A stretch of DNA of 36,047 bases from positions 1 through 36,047 of the forward strand of contig CALGXF010000069.1 of NCBI GenBank assembly GCA_937935995.1, in the 5' to 3' direction. The DNA comes from an uncultured Alphaproteobacteria bacterium (GTDB lineage: Bacteria > Pseudomonadota > Alphaproteobacteria > CAAHEQ01 > UBA3637). The position numbers and the translations under genes were made by a program. Below the pieces are notes generated by a model. The model was not told the origin of the DNA, made no database searches, and worked only from the letters and a program-made list of their open reading frames with translations. Numbering within the stretch: position 1 is the stretch's first letter; each line of letters starts with the position of its first letter. Below, in pieces: positions 1-8,033 of this stretch.

Positions 1-488
1 CCTCAAGTAGTGAAGACTGTGTCCGGTTCTGTGTGACACATCCGGAAAATTGTGTGAATGACCCATGCCCGAATGATGAACAAACGGATGCGATTTGTTG
101 TGCAATTGTGGCAAGTGGCAGCTGGGAAAATGGGACGTGTACGCCGCCGTCAACTTGTGCAGATAATGAAACTGTCTGTGGTGATAACTGCTGTCCCGAA
201 GACCAGACATGTGAAGATGGTCAATGTTGTGCTGAAGGCGTTTGTTGTTCGGAAACGCTATACTGTTGGTCCTATAACAATCGAGGCAGTTCAGAACCGG
301 GTAAATGCAATGCTTATAACTGTGCAGCAGAAGCTTGTACACCGTTTTGCTTGTATCCGTCCAGCGATGGAGCAACAGCGTGTTATTCTTACGGTGCGTG
401 TTGTGTCGGAACAGTTGAGTGTGTGAGTTATGACTCTTCAACCGGCAACTGTGTCGAGCAAAAATGTAACGGAAAACAGTATGGATAA
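1..488 (+). CDS. Cysteine-rich surface-type protein, 5' end cut by window edge
   Basis: The reading frame is open from base 3 to the TAA at 486-488, so the gene continues to the left of the window; the GTG at 33 is an internal valine, not a start. About 161 residues are visible and about 27 are cysteine, in CC, CxxxC and CxxGxC spacings (for example GDNCCPEDQTC and GVCC). This is the same style as the C-terminal region of the prepilin-like protein at 21011-23128, and I take it as a member of that family whose prepilin N-terminus lies outside the window. The many Cys and the lack of catalytic motifs suggest an exported, disulfide-stabilised structural or adhesive protein. No specific domain family is recognised. 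It ends QKCNGKQYG, unlike the other copy. Confidence 0.75.
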   Translation, partial: SSSEDCVRFCVTHPENCVNDPCPNDEQTDAICCAIVASGSWENGTCTPPSTCADNETVCGDNCCPEDQTCEDGQCCAEGVCCSETLYCWSYNNRGSSEPGKCNAYNCAAEACTPFCLYPSSDGATACYSYGACCVGTVECVSYDSSTGNCVEQKCNGKQYG

Positions 489-490
489 TA

Positions 491-511
491 GGAGCCAATC
501 GGCTCCTTTTT
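491..511 (+). terminator. Intrinsic terminator after the Cys-rich gene
   Basis: Perfect 6-bp stem GGAGCC/GGCTCC (491-496 with 501-506), loop AATC, followed by a T5 tract. It starts 2 nt after the stop codon. Confidence 0.85.
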
Positions 512-532
512 CTATCAATCGCCATAAAAAAC

Positions 533-561
533 TTGACAAAATGACGAATGTTTGATATTCT
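533..561 (+). promoter_or_regulatory. Sigma70-type promoter for the 588-1918 operon
   Basis: TTGACA at 533-538 and TATTCT at 556-561, spacer 17. The expected start is near 568, about 20 nt before the ATG at 588. The same flank (acttgacaaa) precedes the second ankyrin gene at 1931. Confidence 0.75.
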
Positions 562-587
562 TTTATAACTCAATAAAAGGATATCTC

Positions 588-782
588 ATGGATAAACAAA
601 AGGACAAATTGTCTTGTTTGCAGGCAATTGCAAAAGTGTGTTCGGAAAACCCGTTAGAAACGACTCTGGTCATCGCCGGTGTGTACCTGATGATGAACAT
701 GAGTTCTTGTCATTCGGAAGTTTCTGAACCCGCAAAGCCAGCGCTATTTTTAACAAAGCTTTATCAAAACGGAGGCCGGTAA
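588..782 (+). CDS. Small membrane-anchored hypothetical protein
   Basis: Protein of 64 aa starting MDKQKDKLSC. The ATG at 588 is chosen because AAAAGG lies 7 nt upstream and the promoter at 533-561 leaves no room for an earlier start. One hydrophobic segment (roughly residues 22-40, TLVIAGVYLMMNMSSC) is followed by a short polar tail. I do not recognise a family. The stop overlaps the next start (TAATG at 780-784), so it is translationally coupled to the next small membrane protein and the ankyrin protein behind it. The three genes are likely one transcript; the function is unknown, possibly membrane partners of the ankyrin protein. Confidence 0.6.
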   Translation: MDKQKDKLSCLQAIAKVCSENPLETTLVIAGVYLMMNMSSCHSEVSEPAKPALFLTKLYQNGGR

Positions 783-970
783 TGGATACGTCGTCTTCGG
801 GGTGTTGCAGCCGTTTATTGGATGGATGCTGTATCATCATTGCTGCTTTGGGTGTGTCTATCATCGGATCTTGCTCTCTTTGGGGAGATGAAGCCAAACA
901 GACTCCGGTTTGTGTCGTTCGGCATCAAAAAGAATATCCGTTTCATATTTGTCGGGAAAGGGAAGAATAA
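782..970 (+). CDS. Small Cys-rich single-pass membrane protein
   Basis: Protein of 62 aa with five Cys in its first 31 residues and a hydrophobic stretch (about residues 14-34, GCCIIIAALGVSIIGSCSLW). The ATG overlaps the upstream stop by one base, and its own TAA abuts the ATG of the ankyrin gene at 971. SD: GGAGG at 771-775. No family recognised. IIGSC could be a weak lipobox, but it lies too far from the N-terminus for a standard lipoprotein signal unless the start is internal. The coupling to the 588 and 971 genes is the main clue: a small membrane component made together with an ankyrin protein. Confidence 0.55.
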   Translation: MDTSSSGCCSRLLDGCCIIIAALGVSIIGSCSLWGDEAKQTPVCVVRHQKEYPFHICREREE

Positions 971-1918
971 ATGAATCAATTGGATGAAAATGTCTTGTTA
1001 GCCGGTTTAGCCGGTCATATCAAAGAAGTTGAAAAATGGCATCAAAAGGGCGGGAGCTTGGAAGTACGGAACAACTGCCGAGATACATTAATACATATTG
1101 CCGTGTCTTTAAATTACATGGATTTGTTTGAATATGTGGTTGATCGAGTACCGCGGCCTTTTTTAGACAGTTTGAATCGAGAAGGGTTGACCCCGTTGAT
1201 GGTTGCTTGCGAAAAACCGGGGACGGAAAAAATGATTGAAGCATTGCTAAAACGCGGCGTTCATCGGCGTAAATTAACACAAGATACAAAGTTCACGCCT
1301 TTGATGACATTAGCTGCTGCCGGCCGGATTGAAGCGATTGATTTATTTTACCGGTATCCGGATGAACGGGCTTATCCGGAATTGGATTTACCTAAAGAAA
1401 AACACAAAGGTATTCGATTGAATGATATTCGGGCTTTGTACCCGATAATGGATCGCAATCATTTGATGGCGGCAACGTTGGCTCATCAAGTTGAGGCAAT
1501 GAAATTTATTTTAAAACACGAGCCGACTTTATTGGACGTACGGGATCGCGGCGGACTTTCTGCTTTGCTGCTCGCGGCCAGAGACGGGAAAAAAGATATT
1601 GAACCGGAATTGGTTTTATTGGATGCTGGTGCTAATCCGTTCATTAGGCCGACAACCAAAGACGCTAAATCCTTTATTGAGTACGTTTATGCGAAATGTA
1701 TGCGTTTGGAAAAAGGGGCTGCCCAGTTTGAAAAAATCAAAAAACGCTGTGAAAAAAATCCGACTTTAAAAGCCGAAATTCAACGATTGGAGAAACTGCA
1801 AAAGCCGTCGATAAAACCTGAAACAGTCAAGTCCAGCAAGGGATTGAATGCTTTGGATAAGGCTTTTAAATATCGCCTGATGAGCGAAATTTATGAAAGA
1901 GATTATGAAAAATATTAA
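971..1918 (+). CDS. Ankyrin-repeat protein
   Basis: Protein of 315 aa with degenerate ankyrin repeats: residues about 35-70 (DTLIHIAVSLNYMDLFEYVV), 75-105 (GLTPLMVACEKPG then IEALLKRGV), 110-130 (TPLMTLAAAGR) and 165-225 (HLMAATLAHQVEAMKFILKH, then SALLLAARDGKK...VLLDAGANPF). The C-terminal 80 residues are basic and helical. Ankyrin repeats bind other proteins; in host-associated bacteria some are secreted effectors, but no secretion signal is visible here. ATG directly follows the upstream stop, with GGGAAAGGGAAG just before it as SD. Third gene of the 588-1918 operon. A second ankyrin gene follows under its own promoter. Confidence 0.8.
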   Translation: MNQLDENVLLAGLAGHIKEVEKWHQKGGSLEVRNNCRDTLIHIAVSLNYMDLFEYVVDRVPRPFLDSLNREGLTPLMVACEKPGTEKMIEALLKRGVHRRKLTQDTKFTPLMTLAAAGRIEAIDLFYRYPDERAYPELDLPKEKHKGIRLNDIRALYPIMDRNHLMAATLAHQVEAMKFILKHEPTLLDVRDRGGLSALLLAARDGKKDIEPELVLLDAGANPFIRPTTKDAKSFIEYVYAKCMRLEKGAAQFEKIKKRCEKNPTLKAEIQRLEKLQKPSIKPETVKSSKGLNALDKAFKYRLMSEIYERDYEKY

Positions 1919-1932
1919 TCTGTAATAAAAAC

Positions 1933-1961
1933 TTGACAAAATTGTTTTAAGGGGAGACAAT
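1933..1961 (+). promoter_or_regulatory. Promoter of the second ankyrin gene
   Basis: TTGACA at 1933-1938, 17-nt spacer, GACAAT at 1956-1961. It lies 38 nt upstream of the GTG start. Confidence 0.6.
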
Positions 1962-1998
1962 GGGTTTATTGTGTCAATAAAAACAGGAGTAAATAAAA

Positions 1999-2838
1999 GT
2001 GAGTTCTGAATTAATGCGTGCTTTCCTTGAAAACAACACACAAGTGGCGTTGGATTTGATGAAAAAGCCCTTTGATCTTTTTACGGTGGATTTGCAACGA
2101 GATGAAACGTTGTTGTTTGCAGCCTGCCGGAATACGAATGCAACTTTAGTCGATGCTATATGTCAAAAGGCCAAAGAACAAAACCGATTGGATGAAATGT
2201 TGTCTCGTCGGACGGTGAACGGCGCAACGGCGCTGATGGTGGCGTCTTTGGGAATGGGGGCTCATTTAAAAAAGGAATTTCATACCTTTTGCGAAAAATC
2301 ATATGACGACCGAAACACCGCGTTGTTTAAAGATCAAGTCGTTGCATTGATGTCCGGAAAACATTTGTTGGAAGATGCGGACCGATGTGTCGATTTGTTG
2401 ATAACATACGGGATGGATCCGACAGCAACCGATATTAACGGAAATACGGCTTTACATTATGCAATGAAAGGTTATTCTGTCGGGTATCACCCGCAAACGA
2501 ATCAATTAATCGGCGCCGCGCCGCGATTGTTGGCTGATCCGCGCGTACAAATCAATGCGGCGAATAAAGATGGACAAACACCCCTTCATTTGGCGGCATT
2601 TTACGGCGCAGATGCATGTGTGAATTATTTGTTGGATAAAGGCGCCTATTTACTGGCGACGGATAAGATGGCTTTGTTACCGTGTGAATATGCGACGTTT
2701 TTGGAAAATGCGCTCCGGCCGGAGACGGTGAAACGCATTAAACGTGAAACGAACCGGCATGTTCGTGAAATTGCCGAAATGGCGAAAGATTATCAACGCC
2801 AGTTACACGTTAAACGCATGATGCAGAATCATCGATAA
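1999..2838 (+). CDS. Ankyrin-repeat protein
   Basis: Protein of 279 aa. The GTG at 1999 sits 9 nt after AGGAG (1985-1989); an ATG at 2014 is a possible alternative. Repeats visible: ETLLFAACRNTN (about 35-46), GATALMVASLGMG (about 75-87), the DRCVDLLITYGMDPTATDIN/GNTALHYAMKGYS pair (about 132-163), and the best match, GQTPLHLAAFYGADACVNYLL followed by DKGAYLLATDK (about 193-224). The basic helical tail runs to the end. Same architecture as the 971 gene, so probably a paralogue, but separately promoted. No signal peptide. Role unknown; protein-protein interaction is the only safe inference. Confidence 0.82.
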   Translation: MSSELMRAFLENNTQVALDLMKKPFDLFTVDLQRDETLLFAACRNTNATLVDAICQKAKEQNRLDEMLSRRTVNGATALMVASLGMGAHLKKEFHTFCEKSYDDRNTALFKDQVVALMSGKHLLEDADRCVDLLITYGMDPTATDINGNTALHYAMKGYSVGYHPQTNQLIGAAPRLLADPRVQINAANKDGQTPLHLAAFYGADACVNYLLDKGAYLLATDKMALLPCEYATFLENALRPETVKRIKRETNRHVREIAEMAKDYQRQLHVKRMMQNHR

Positions 2839-2840
2839 AA

Positions 2841-2873
2841 AAGATTCAGCCCGGATTTGAGATCCGGGCTGAA
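2841..2873 (-). terminator. Strong terminator between ankyrin and omp genes (convergent)
   Basis: Perfect 12-bp stem TTCAGCCCGGAT/ATCCGGGCTGAA (2845-2856 with 2862-2873) and a 5-nt loop. The T-tract (TCTTTTTTATC) follows on the minus strand, so it mainly serves the outer-membrane gene at 2912-3505. On the plus strand the hairpin sits 7 nt after the ankyrin stop but lacks a T-tract. Confidence 0.85.
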
Positions 2874-2911
2874 CTTACAGAGGAATGAGAATACGATAAT
2901 TGATTTAGATA

Positions 2912-3505
2912 CTAGAAGTAGTATTGCATACCCAATTTAATATCGTTATATTTTACGTCTTCTTTGTACTTTGCGCCAGTTGTTCTATTTTTGGCTTCAG
3001 CATTACCCAAATCCGTGTAACGATATCCTAAATCAAGGCATACATTGGAAGTCAAAGCATATTCGATGCCGCCACCAACGTTCCAAGCAAAGTTGCTTTT
3101 GCCTTTGCCTTTGTAGTCGCCTTTAAAGTTTTTCACTTTGTTGTAGGCATATCCGACGCCGCCGGTTGCATAGATGGAGAACTTATCCCAAACAGGGTAG
3201 CTCGCATAAATGTTAGCCATTGCGTCAGCGGACCACATGTCAGCTTTGTATCCTTCCGCTTTTCTGAATTGTTCCTTACCCCAAGGACGCCATTCAGCCG
3301 TTACGTCAGCTTTGAAATAGTTGTTCAAACGGAAACCCGTTCCGACACCAAACAAAGCGGCGTTATCTGTTCTGCCGGTACCCATAGAATAACCAGCGTC
3401 TACTTTTACATACCCATCGTCATAATAGGATGTTTGAGCAGAAGCTGCTGAGGCAACCGTCAATGCTGTTAAAACAGCAAGTGTTGACAAAAGATATTTC
3501 TTCAT
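2912..3505 (-). CDS. Outer-membrane beta-barrel protein (Omp25/OmpA-barrel type)
   Basis: Protein of 197 aa. The Met at 3505 is chosen over the one 7 codons upstream because AAGGAG lies 7-8 nt before it and a clean signal peptide follows (MKKYLLSTLAVLTALTVASA, cleavage after ASA before QTSYYDD). The mature part is an alternating beta pattern with aromatic girdles typical of an eight-stranded barrel (YDDGYVKVDAGYSMG, GFRLNNYFKADVTAEWRP, YATGGVGYAYNKV, NVCLDLGYRYTDLG) and ends in a C-terminal Phe (KLGMQYYF), the signal for BAM assembly. Family: porin-like Omp25/opacity-type barrels common in Alphaproteobacteria. Likely structural or host-interacting. Confidence 0.85.
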   Translation of the reverse strand: MKKYLLSTLAVLTALTVASAASAQTSYYDDGYVKVDAGYSMGTGRTDNAALFGVGTGFRLNNYFKADVTAEWRPWGKEQFRKAEGYKADMWSADAMANIYASYPVWDKFSIYATGGVGYAYNKVKNFKGDYKGKGKSNFAWNVGGGIEYALTSNVCLDLGYRYTDLGNAEAKNRTTGAKYKEDVKYNDIKLGMQYYF

Positions 3506-3656
3506 TTTTAACTCCTTTTTTATCAAATATGAAGTACAACAGTTGCTACTTTAGCAATAACAAAAATCATTTGTCTACAACAAAAAGTTGTTTTTGTGAA
3601 AAAAAATAGTAAAATATGTTCGCCGCCATAAAGATATATGATTTTTGCTTTTAAGC

Positions 3657-3685
3657 TTGAAAAAAAACACCTTTTTACATACAAT
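3657..3685 (+). promoter_or_regulatory. Promoter of the PH-domain gene
   Basis: TTGAAA at 3657-3662, spacer 17, TACAAT at 3680-3685. Expected start near 3692, about 29 nt before the ATG at 3721. Confidence 0.7.
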
Positions 3686-3720
3686 ACAGAAAGTTTTTGA
3701 TAACAAAAAAGGGTCAAATC

Positions 3721-4167
3721 ATGAAAAATGAAGATATCTTACGCGGTATGCTCGAATCCAATGAACAATTTTACTGGCAAGTGACCGGTTCTATCCGCGA
3801 TTGGAAATATAATCCGTTCAACTGGATTTTGGCTGTGTGTACATTAGGATTGTATTTGTGGGGGCTGCATTTGTACCGGACGTATCACTATTATGTGTTA
3901 ACTTCCAGCCGCTTTATTATTATTTCCGGCATTTTGGGGCGCCAAGTGGATGAAATTGAATTATTCCGTATTGTCGACAGCAAAACGGTTCAATCTTTGG
4001 TTGACAGATGGGCGAATTTAGGCACGATTATTGTTTCTTCAACGGATAAAACGGGGATTGCTACCATGAAAAAGATTCCGGATCCGCACTTGGTACGCGA
4101 TTCGCTGCGACAAGCTTATATGAAAGCGCGTAATGCTCGTGGCACTGTGGTATTGGAACAATCTTAA
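3721..4167 (+). CDS. Bacterial PH-domain (YdbS/DUF304-type) membrane protein
   Basis: Protein of 148 aa. ATG at 3721 follows A-rich AAAAAAGGG by 7 nt; a TTG 8 codons upstream lacks an SD. Order: a short N-terminal region, a hydrophobic hairpin about residues 32-52 (FNWILAVCTLGLYLWGLHLY), then a compact beta domain with the family signature YYVLTSSRFIIISGILGRQVDEIELFRI and the continuation LGTIIVSST. This is the bPH2 family (YdbS-like), membrane-associated proteins of unclear biochemical role. It ends in a basic helix. Monocistronic, with its own promoter and terminator. Confidence 0.8.
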   Translation: MKNEDILRGMLESNEQFYWQVTGSIRDWKYNPFNWILAVCTLGLYLWGLHLYRTYHYYVLTSSRFIIISGILGRQVDEIELFRIVDSKTVQSLVDRWANLGTIIVSSTDKTGIATMKKIPDPHLVRDSLRQAYMKARNARGTVVLEQS

Positions 4168-4187
4168 AATAAGAAAAGATTTTGTGA

Positions 4188-4216
4188 AACCGCCTCTGAA
4201 CAAGGGGCGGTTTTTT
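4188..4216 (+). terminator. Terminator after the PH-domain gene
   Basis: Stem AACCGCC/GGCGGTT (4188-4194 with 4206-4212), followed by T6 (4211-4216). Confidence 0.85.
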
Positions 4217-4405
4217 ATTTTCGCCCTTTTTGAAAATTTTTTTGTAATAATGTGAAATATTTATTGAAGATTGCTTATTTTTTGTAAATCTAAAATCCGA
4301 GATAAGGGCTATCTTCTTGAATATTAAAGAAAATTTTGAATTTATTTTTATTGGATTTTCTTTTTTCAGAAAAAATATAATTAAAAATCAATGTGTTGGT
4401 TGGTG

Positions 4406-4435
4406 TTGACATTTATTTCAAAGTATGTTTACGAT
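4406..4435 (+). promoter_or_regulatory. Promoter of the second outer-membrane gene
   Basis: TTGACA at 4406-4411, spacer 18, TACGAT at 4430-4435. The stretch 4217-4405 before it is very A+T-rich and shows only a small AGATA/TATCT inverted repeat near 4301-4316. The transcript would carry a leader of about 47 nt to the ATG at 4489. Confidence 0.6.
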
Positions 4436-4488
4436 GGTATGTACCCATCAGGGGAGATTTGTTTTAAAACAAAAAAGGAGAATACATT

Positions 4489-5274
4489 ATGAAGTTATCT
4501 ACAATTTTATTATCATCAGCTTTTATTTTCGCCGCGAGCGGTGCTTATGCAACGGAAGTAACACATCCGTTCTATGTTCCGGGTCAAGGCGAAGTCATGT
4601 CCGATACGACGTATGCTTTTACTTCAATAGATGGTGATGATGCCGGCGAATTAACACTCAATACGTTGAGCGAAAAAGTTTCCGTTGGCGTGTATAAAGA
4701 TTTGGCTGTTTATGTAACGGGGTCAAATACGTGGATGCGGGTAAATCCGGATTATGATTCTTCGTGGGATGAAGACAGAAATTTAGCTTGGAATGTGGGG
4801 GCGACTTATAATTTAGTCAACAACGGCAAAACATTTGTTCAAGTTGATGCAAATTACGGTCAAAAGGAAAATTGGGCAACAGTCGGAGAATACAAAGCTG
4901 TTAATGTGGCCTTAAAAGGTGGGTACGACTTTGGATGGGCAATGCCGTATGCAAAAGTGACGGGTGAATTCCCGGTTGCTCAATCGAAACAGAGTCTGAA
5001 TGACCCGGTTTATAGTGCTTATGTCGGGGCTTATCGGTTGTTCGCTGACAAAATCGCGGTTGATGCCGGTGTAAACTATGGTTGGGTTAAGAATGACGAT
5101 GTAAAAGGTTGGGCTGTTGTTGCTCGTGCAGATTACTTGTTTACGGACAAAATTTCTGTCGGTGTCTTTGGATCGTACATATTTGACGGACAAGTAGATG
5201 ATAATAAGTACCTTGAGCTTGATACCGATTATGACGGTTACACGGTTGGTTTAAACCTGAAAGCCGCGTTCTAA
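4489..5274 (+). CDS. Outer-membrane beta-barrel protein
   Basis: Protein of 261 aa with a signal peptide (MKLSTILLSSAFIFAASGAY, cleavage after AYA before TEVTHPF). The start is fixed by AAAAAAGGAG 9 nt upstream. The mature chain alternates polar and hydrophobic residues in about a dozen candidate strands (for example KVSVGVYKDLAVYVTGSNTW, AWNVGATYNLVNNGKTFVQV, AVNVALKGGYDFG, YSAYVGAYRLFADKIAVDAG) with acidic loops, and ends LKAAF with the C-terminal Phe of BAM substrates. I recognise the barrel but no specific family; a porin-like or MipA/OmpV-like role is possible. Monocistronic. Confidence 0.8.
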   Translation: MKLSTILLSSAFIFAASGAYATEVTHPFYVPGQGEVMSDTTYAFTSIDGDDAGELTLNTLSEKVSVGVYKDLAVYVTGSNTWMRVNPDYDSSWDEDRNLAWNVGATYNLVNNGKTFVQVDANYGQKENWATVGEYKAVNVALKGGYDFGWAMPYAKVTGEFPVAQSKQSLNDPVYSAYVGAYRLFADKIAVDAGVNYGWVKNDDVKGWAVVARADYLFTDKISVGVFGSYIFDGQVDDNKYLELDTDYDGYTVGLNLKAAF

Positions 5275-5297
5275 TTTGCGAAAGCAAAGAACAAAAG

Positions 5298-5325
5298 AAC
5301 CGCCTCATCCGAGGCGGTTTTTTTT
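5298..5325 (+). terminator. Terminator of the 4489 outer-membrane gene
   Basis: Perfect 9-bp stem AACCGCCTC/GAGGCGGTT (5298-5306 with 5311-5319), loop ATCC, T8 tract. Confidence 0.92.
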
Positions 5326-5334
5326 AGGTACCCC

Positions 5335-5358
5335 AAAAGCCCCCGGATGGGGGCTTTT
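5335..5358 (-). terminator. Terminator of leuS
   Basis: Perfect 10-bp stem AAAAGCCCCC/GGGGGCTTTT (5335-5344 with 5349-5358), loop GGAT. It begins 3 nt beyond the leuS stop and can act in both directions. Confidence 0.85.
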
Positions 5359-5361
5359 CAT

Positions 5362-7884
5362 TTATTTCACCACAATGTTTAACAACCGTTTCGGAACATA
5401 AATCACTTTGATGATTTCTTTGTTCGCAATGAAGTCTTGAACGCGTGGTTCCTTTTGAGCCAAAGCGAAAACTTCGTCTTGTGTGGCATGAACCGGAACC
5501 AAAACAGTCGCCCGTTTCTTGCCCATGATTTGAACAACAATTTCTACTTCGTCTTCTTGCAACAAGTTTTCATCAAACGTCGGCCATTTTGCATAAGCAA
5601 CGCCGTCCGTGTGGCCCAGCTTTTCCCATAATTCTTCACTCATGTGCGGCGTAATCGGTGCCATTAACAACACGAAAGCTTCCATGACGGATTTATCGAC
5701 TTTGTCTGCTTTGTAAATCGCGTTTGTCAGCTCCATCATTTTGGCAATCGCCGTGTTGAAAGACAGATTTTCCATATCTTGAGTCACGGATTTGATGGTT
5801 TTATGCGCCAATTTTGTGACGCTGACATCGCCGCCGTTTTCAACAATTTTATCGGACAAAGCATCGCCGTCCATAAACATGGCCCACACACGTTTGATGA
5901 ACCGGAAAGCCCCGTTAATGCCTTCGTCTGTCCACGGTTTTTCCGCCGCAACCGGCCCCATGAACATTTCATATAAACGAATGGTGTCCGCTCCGTATTC
6001 TTTGATCACATCGTCGGGGTTAACAACATTATACCGAGACTTGCTCATTTTTTCAATCTGTGTATTGACTTTGACGCCTGTTTCTTTGACGAAATAAGCA
6101 TCTCCCCGTTTTTCGACTTGATACGGGTAATAATACTTGCCGTTGTCGTCTTTGTAAGAATAAGCCAAAATCATGCCTTGATTAAACAAACGTTTAAACG
6201 GTTCTTTGGTCGATACGAGCCCGGCATCAAACAACACTTTGTGCCAGAACCGTGCATACAGCAAATGCAAAACAGCATGTTCCGCCCCGCCGATGTACAT
6301 GTCAACCGGCATCCAATAGCTTTCGGCTTCTTTACTCCACGCCGCGTCATTGTTTTTAGGATCAACAAAGCGCAAGAAATACCAACTGGAACCGGCCCAT
6401 TGCGGCATTGTGTTGGTTTCGCGTTTAGCCGGTTTTCCAGTGTCGGGATCAGTCGTATTGACCCAATCCGTTGCCCGTGCCAAAGGCGGTTCACCGTCTT
6501 CGGTCGGTTTGAAATCCGTCATCGGCGGCAATAAAACCGGCAAATCTTTCATGGGGACAGCTTTGATGGAACCGTCTTCTAAATGCAAAATCGGGAACGG
6601 TTCGCCCCAATACCGTTGACGCGCAAATAACCAATCGCGCAGTTTGTAGTTAACCGTGCCTTTGCCAAGCCCTCGTTCGGTCAGCCAATCTGTCATGGCT
6701 TTTTTGGATTGTTCCACATGCATCCCGTTTAAAAAGCCCGAGTTCATTAAAACGCCGTCGCCTTCGTAGGCAGCCGTTGAAATATCGCCGCCTTCAATGA
6801 CCTGAATAATCGGCAGGTTGAATTTTTTGGCAAAGTCGTAGTCGCGCTGATCATGCGCCGGCACAGCCATAATCGCACCGTATCCGTAATCACCCAAAAC
6901 ATAATCGGCGATATAAATCGGAATTTTGCGTCCGTCGACCGGGTTCACGGCATAAGCCCCCGTGAAAGCACCGGTTTTTTCTTTGTCTTCTTTCATCCGG
7001 TCTTGCGCGGATTTTTTGGCCGCCGCATCCACATAAGCATCGACTTCAGCCTTTTGTTCCGGCGTTGTGATTTCTTTGACCAAAGCATGCTCCGGTGCCA
7101 ACACACAATAGGTCGCTCCGAAAAGCGTATCCGGTCGTGTCGTGTAGACCGTAAAGCTTTTATTCGTGCCGTCGACTTTGAATTCAACATCGGCACCGGT
7201 TGATTTACCAATCCATTCCCGTTGCATGGTTTTAATGCCTTCGGGCCAATCGACATCGTCCAAGTCTTGCAATAACCGTTCGGCATAGGCCGTAATTTTT
7301 AACATCCATTGACGCATCGGTTTGCGGATAACCTCATCCCCGGTTTCAACATATTTACCGTCTTTGACTTCTTCGTTCGCCAACACAGTTCCCATTTTCG
7401 GACACCAGTTAACCGGTACTTCGACTTCATAAGCCAACCCTTTTTCAAACAAAATGGAAAAAATCCACTGCGTCCATTTATAATAGCTTTCATCAATGGT
7501 CGAAATTTCACGATCCCAGTCATACGAAAATCCGACGTTTTTTAATTGATCCCGGAAATGCGCGCAGTTTTTACGTGTGATTTCCGCCGGATGAGTCCCC
7601 GTCCGCATTGCATAGCGTTCTGCCGGCAAACCGAAAGCATCCCATCCCATCGGGTGCAGGACATTAAAGCCTTGCATCCGTTTGTAACGGGAAATGATGT
7701 CAGAGGCTGTATACCCTTCGACATGGCCGACATGTAATCCGTCGCCGGAAGGGTAAGGGAACATGTCCAAAACATAATATTTGGGTTTAGACGGGTCAAC
7801 TTCGCATTTAAAAGTTTTATTTTCTTCCCATTTTTTGTGCCATTTTTGTTCGATTTTGGAAAAGTCGTAAGTAGATTCAGCCAT
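5362..7884 (-). CDS. leuS: Leucyl-tRNA synthetase
   Basis: Protein of 840 aa, a normal length. It charges tRNA-Leu with leucine in the cytoplasm. Class I motifs: HIGH-type PYPSGDGLHVGHVEGY at about residues 42-57 and KMSKSRYNVVNP at about 612-623. The editing (CP1) domain is present between them, with the threonine-rich TVYTTRPDTLFGATY and the GYGAIMAVPAHDQRDYDFA segments. The WAGSSWYFLRF zinc-2-like region precedes KMSKS, and the anticodon-binding and C-terminal domains follow. ATG at 7884 has GGAG 9 nt upstream and a good promoter. Single-gene transcript, ending at the hairpin at 5335-5358. Confidence 0.98.
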   Translation of the reverse strand: MAESTYDFSKIEQKWHKKWEENKTFKCEVDPSKPKYYVLDMFPYPSGDGLHVGHVEGYTASDIISRYKRMQGFNVLHPMGWDAFGLPAERYAMRTGTHPAEITRKNCAHFRDQLKNVGFSYDWDREISTIDESYYKWTQWIFSILFEKGLAYEVEVPVNWCPKMGTVLANEEVKDGKYVETGDEVIRKPMRQWMLKITAYAERLLQDLDDVDWPEGIKTMQREWIGKSTGADVEFKVDGTNKSFTVYTTRPDTLFGATYCVLAPEHALVKEITTPEQKAEVDAYVDAAAKKSAQDRMKEDKEKTGAFTGAYAVNPVDGRKIPIYIADYVLGDYGYGAIMAVPAHDQRDYDFAKKFNLPIIQVIEGGDISTAAYEGDGVLMNSGFLNGMHVEQSKKAMTDWLTERGLGKGTVNYKLRDWLFARQRYWGEPFPILHLEDGSIKAVPMKDLPVLLPPMTDFKPTEDGEPPLARATDWVNTTDPDTGKPAKRETNTMPQWAGSSWYFLRFVDPKNNDAAWSKEAESYWMPVDMYIGGAEHAVLHLLYARFWHKVLFDAGLVSTKEPFKRLFNQGMILAYSYKDDNGKYYYPYQVEKRGDAYFVKETGVKVNTQIEKMSKSRYNVVNPDDVIKEYGADTIRLYEMFMGPVAAEKPWTDEGINGAFRFIKRVWAMFMDGDALSDKIVENGGDVSVTKLAHKTIKSVTQDMENLSFNTAIAKMMELTNAIYKADKVDKSVMEAFVLLMAPITPHMSEELWEKLGHTDGVAYAKWPTFDENLLQEDEVEIVVQIMGKKRATVLVPVHATQDEVFALAQKEPRVQDFIANKEIIKVIYVPKRLLNIVVK

Positions 7885-7916
7885 TTAAAATACTCCATAA
7901 AAATTTGAATAGAGAA

Positions 7917-7945
7917 AATGTATCATAAAAGCCGGTGCCGTGCAA
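7917..7945 (-). promoter_or_regulatory. leuS promoter
   Basis: On the minus strand TTGCAC (7945-7940), 17-nt spacer, TACATT (7922-7917). Expected start near 7910, about 26 nt before the ATG. Confidence 0.7.
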
Positions 7946-7998
7946 GGTTTTATCCGACCGGTTTTCCCGTTTCGTTTTTAAGGGACGCGGAAAAAGAG

Positions 7999-8027
7999 TT
8001 GAAGAATCGCTTCAGATGGTATAGACT
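7999..8027 (+). promoter_or_regulatory. Promoter of the structured RNA
   Basis: TTGAAG at 7999-8004, 17-nt spacer, TAGACT at 8022-8027 (TATAGA two bases earlier is a 15-nt alternative). It places the 5' end near 8034, four bases before the first hairpin. Confidence 0.6.
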
Positions 8028-8033
8028 GACGGC

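Noticed and set aside
3523..3717. Minus-strand ORF of 64 aa upstream of the omp gene
   Set aside because: A+T-driven chance ORF that covers the promoter of the PH-domain gene; no SD.
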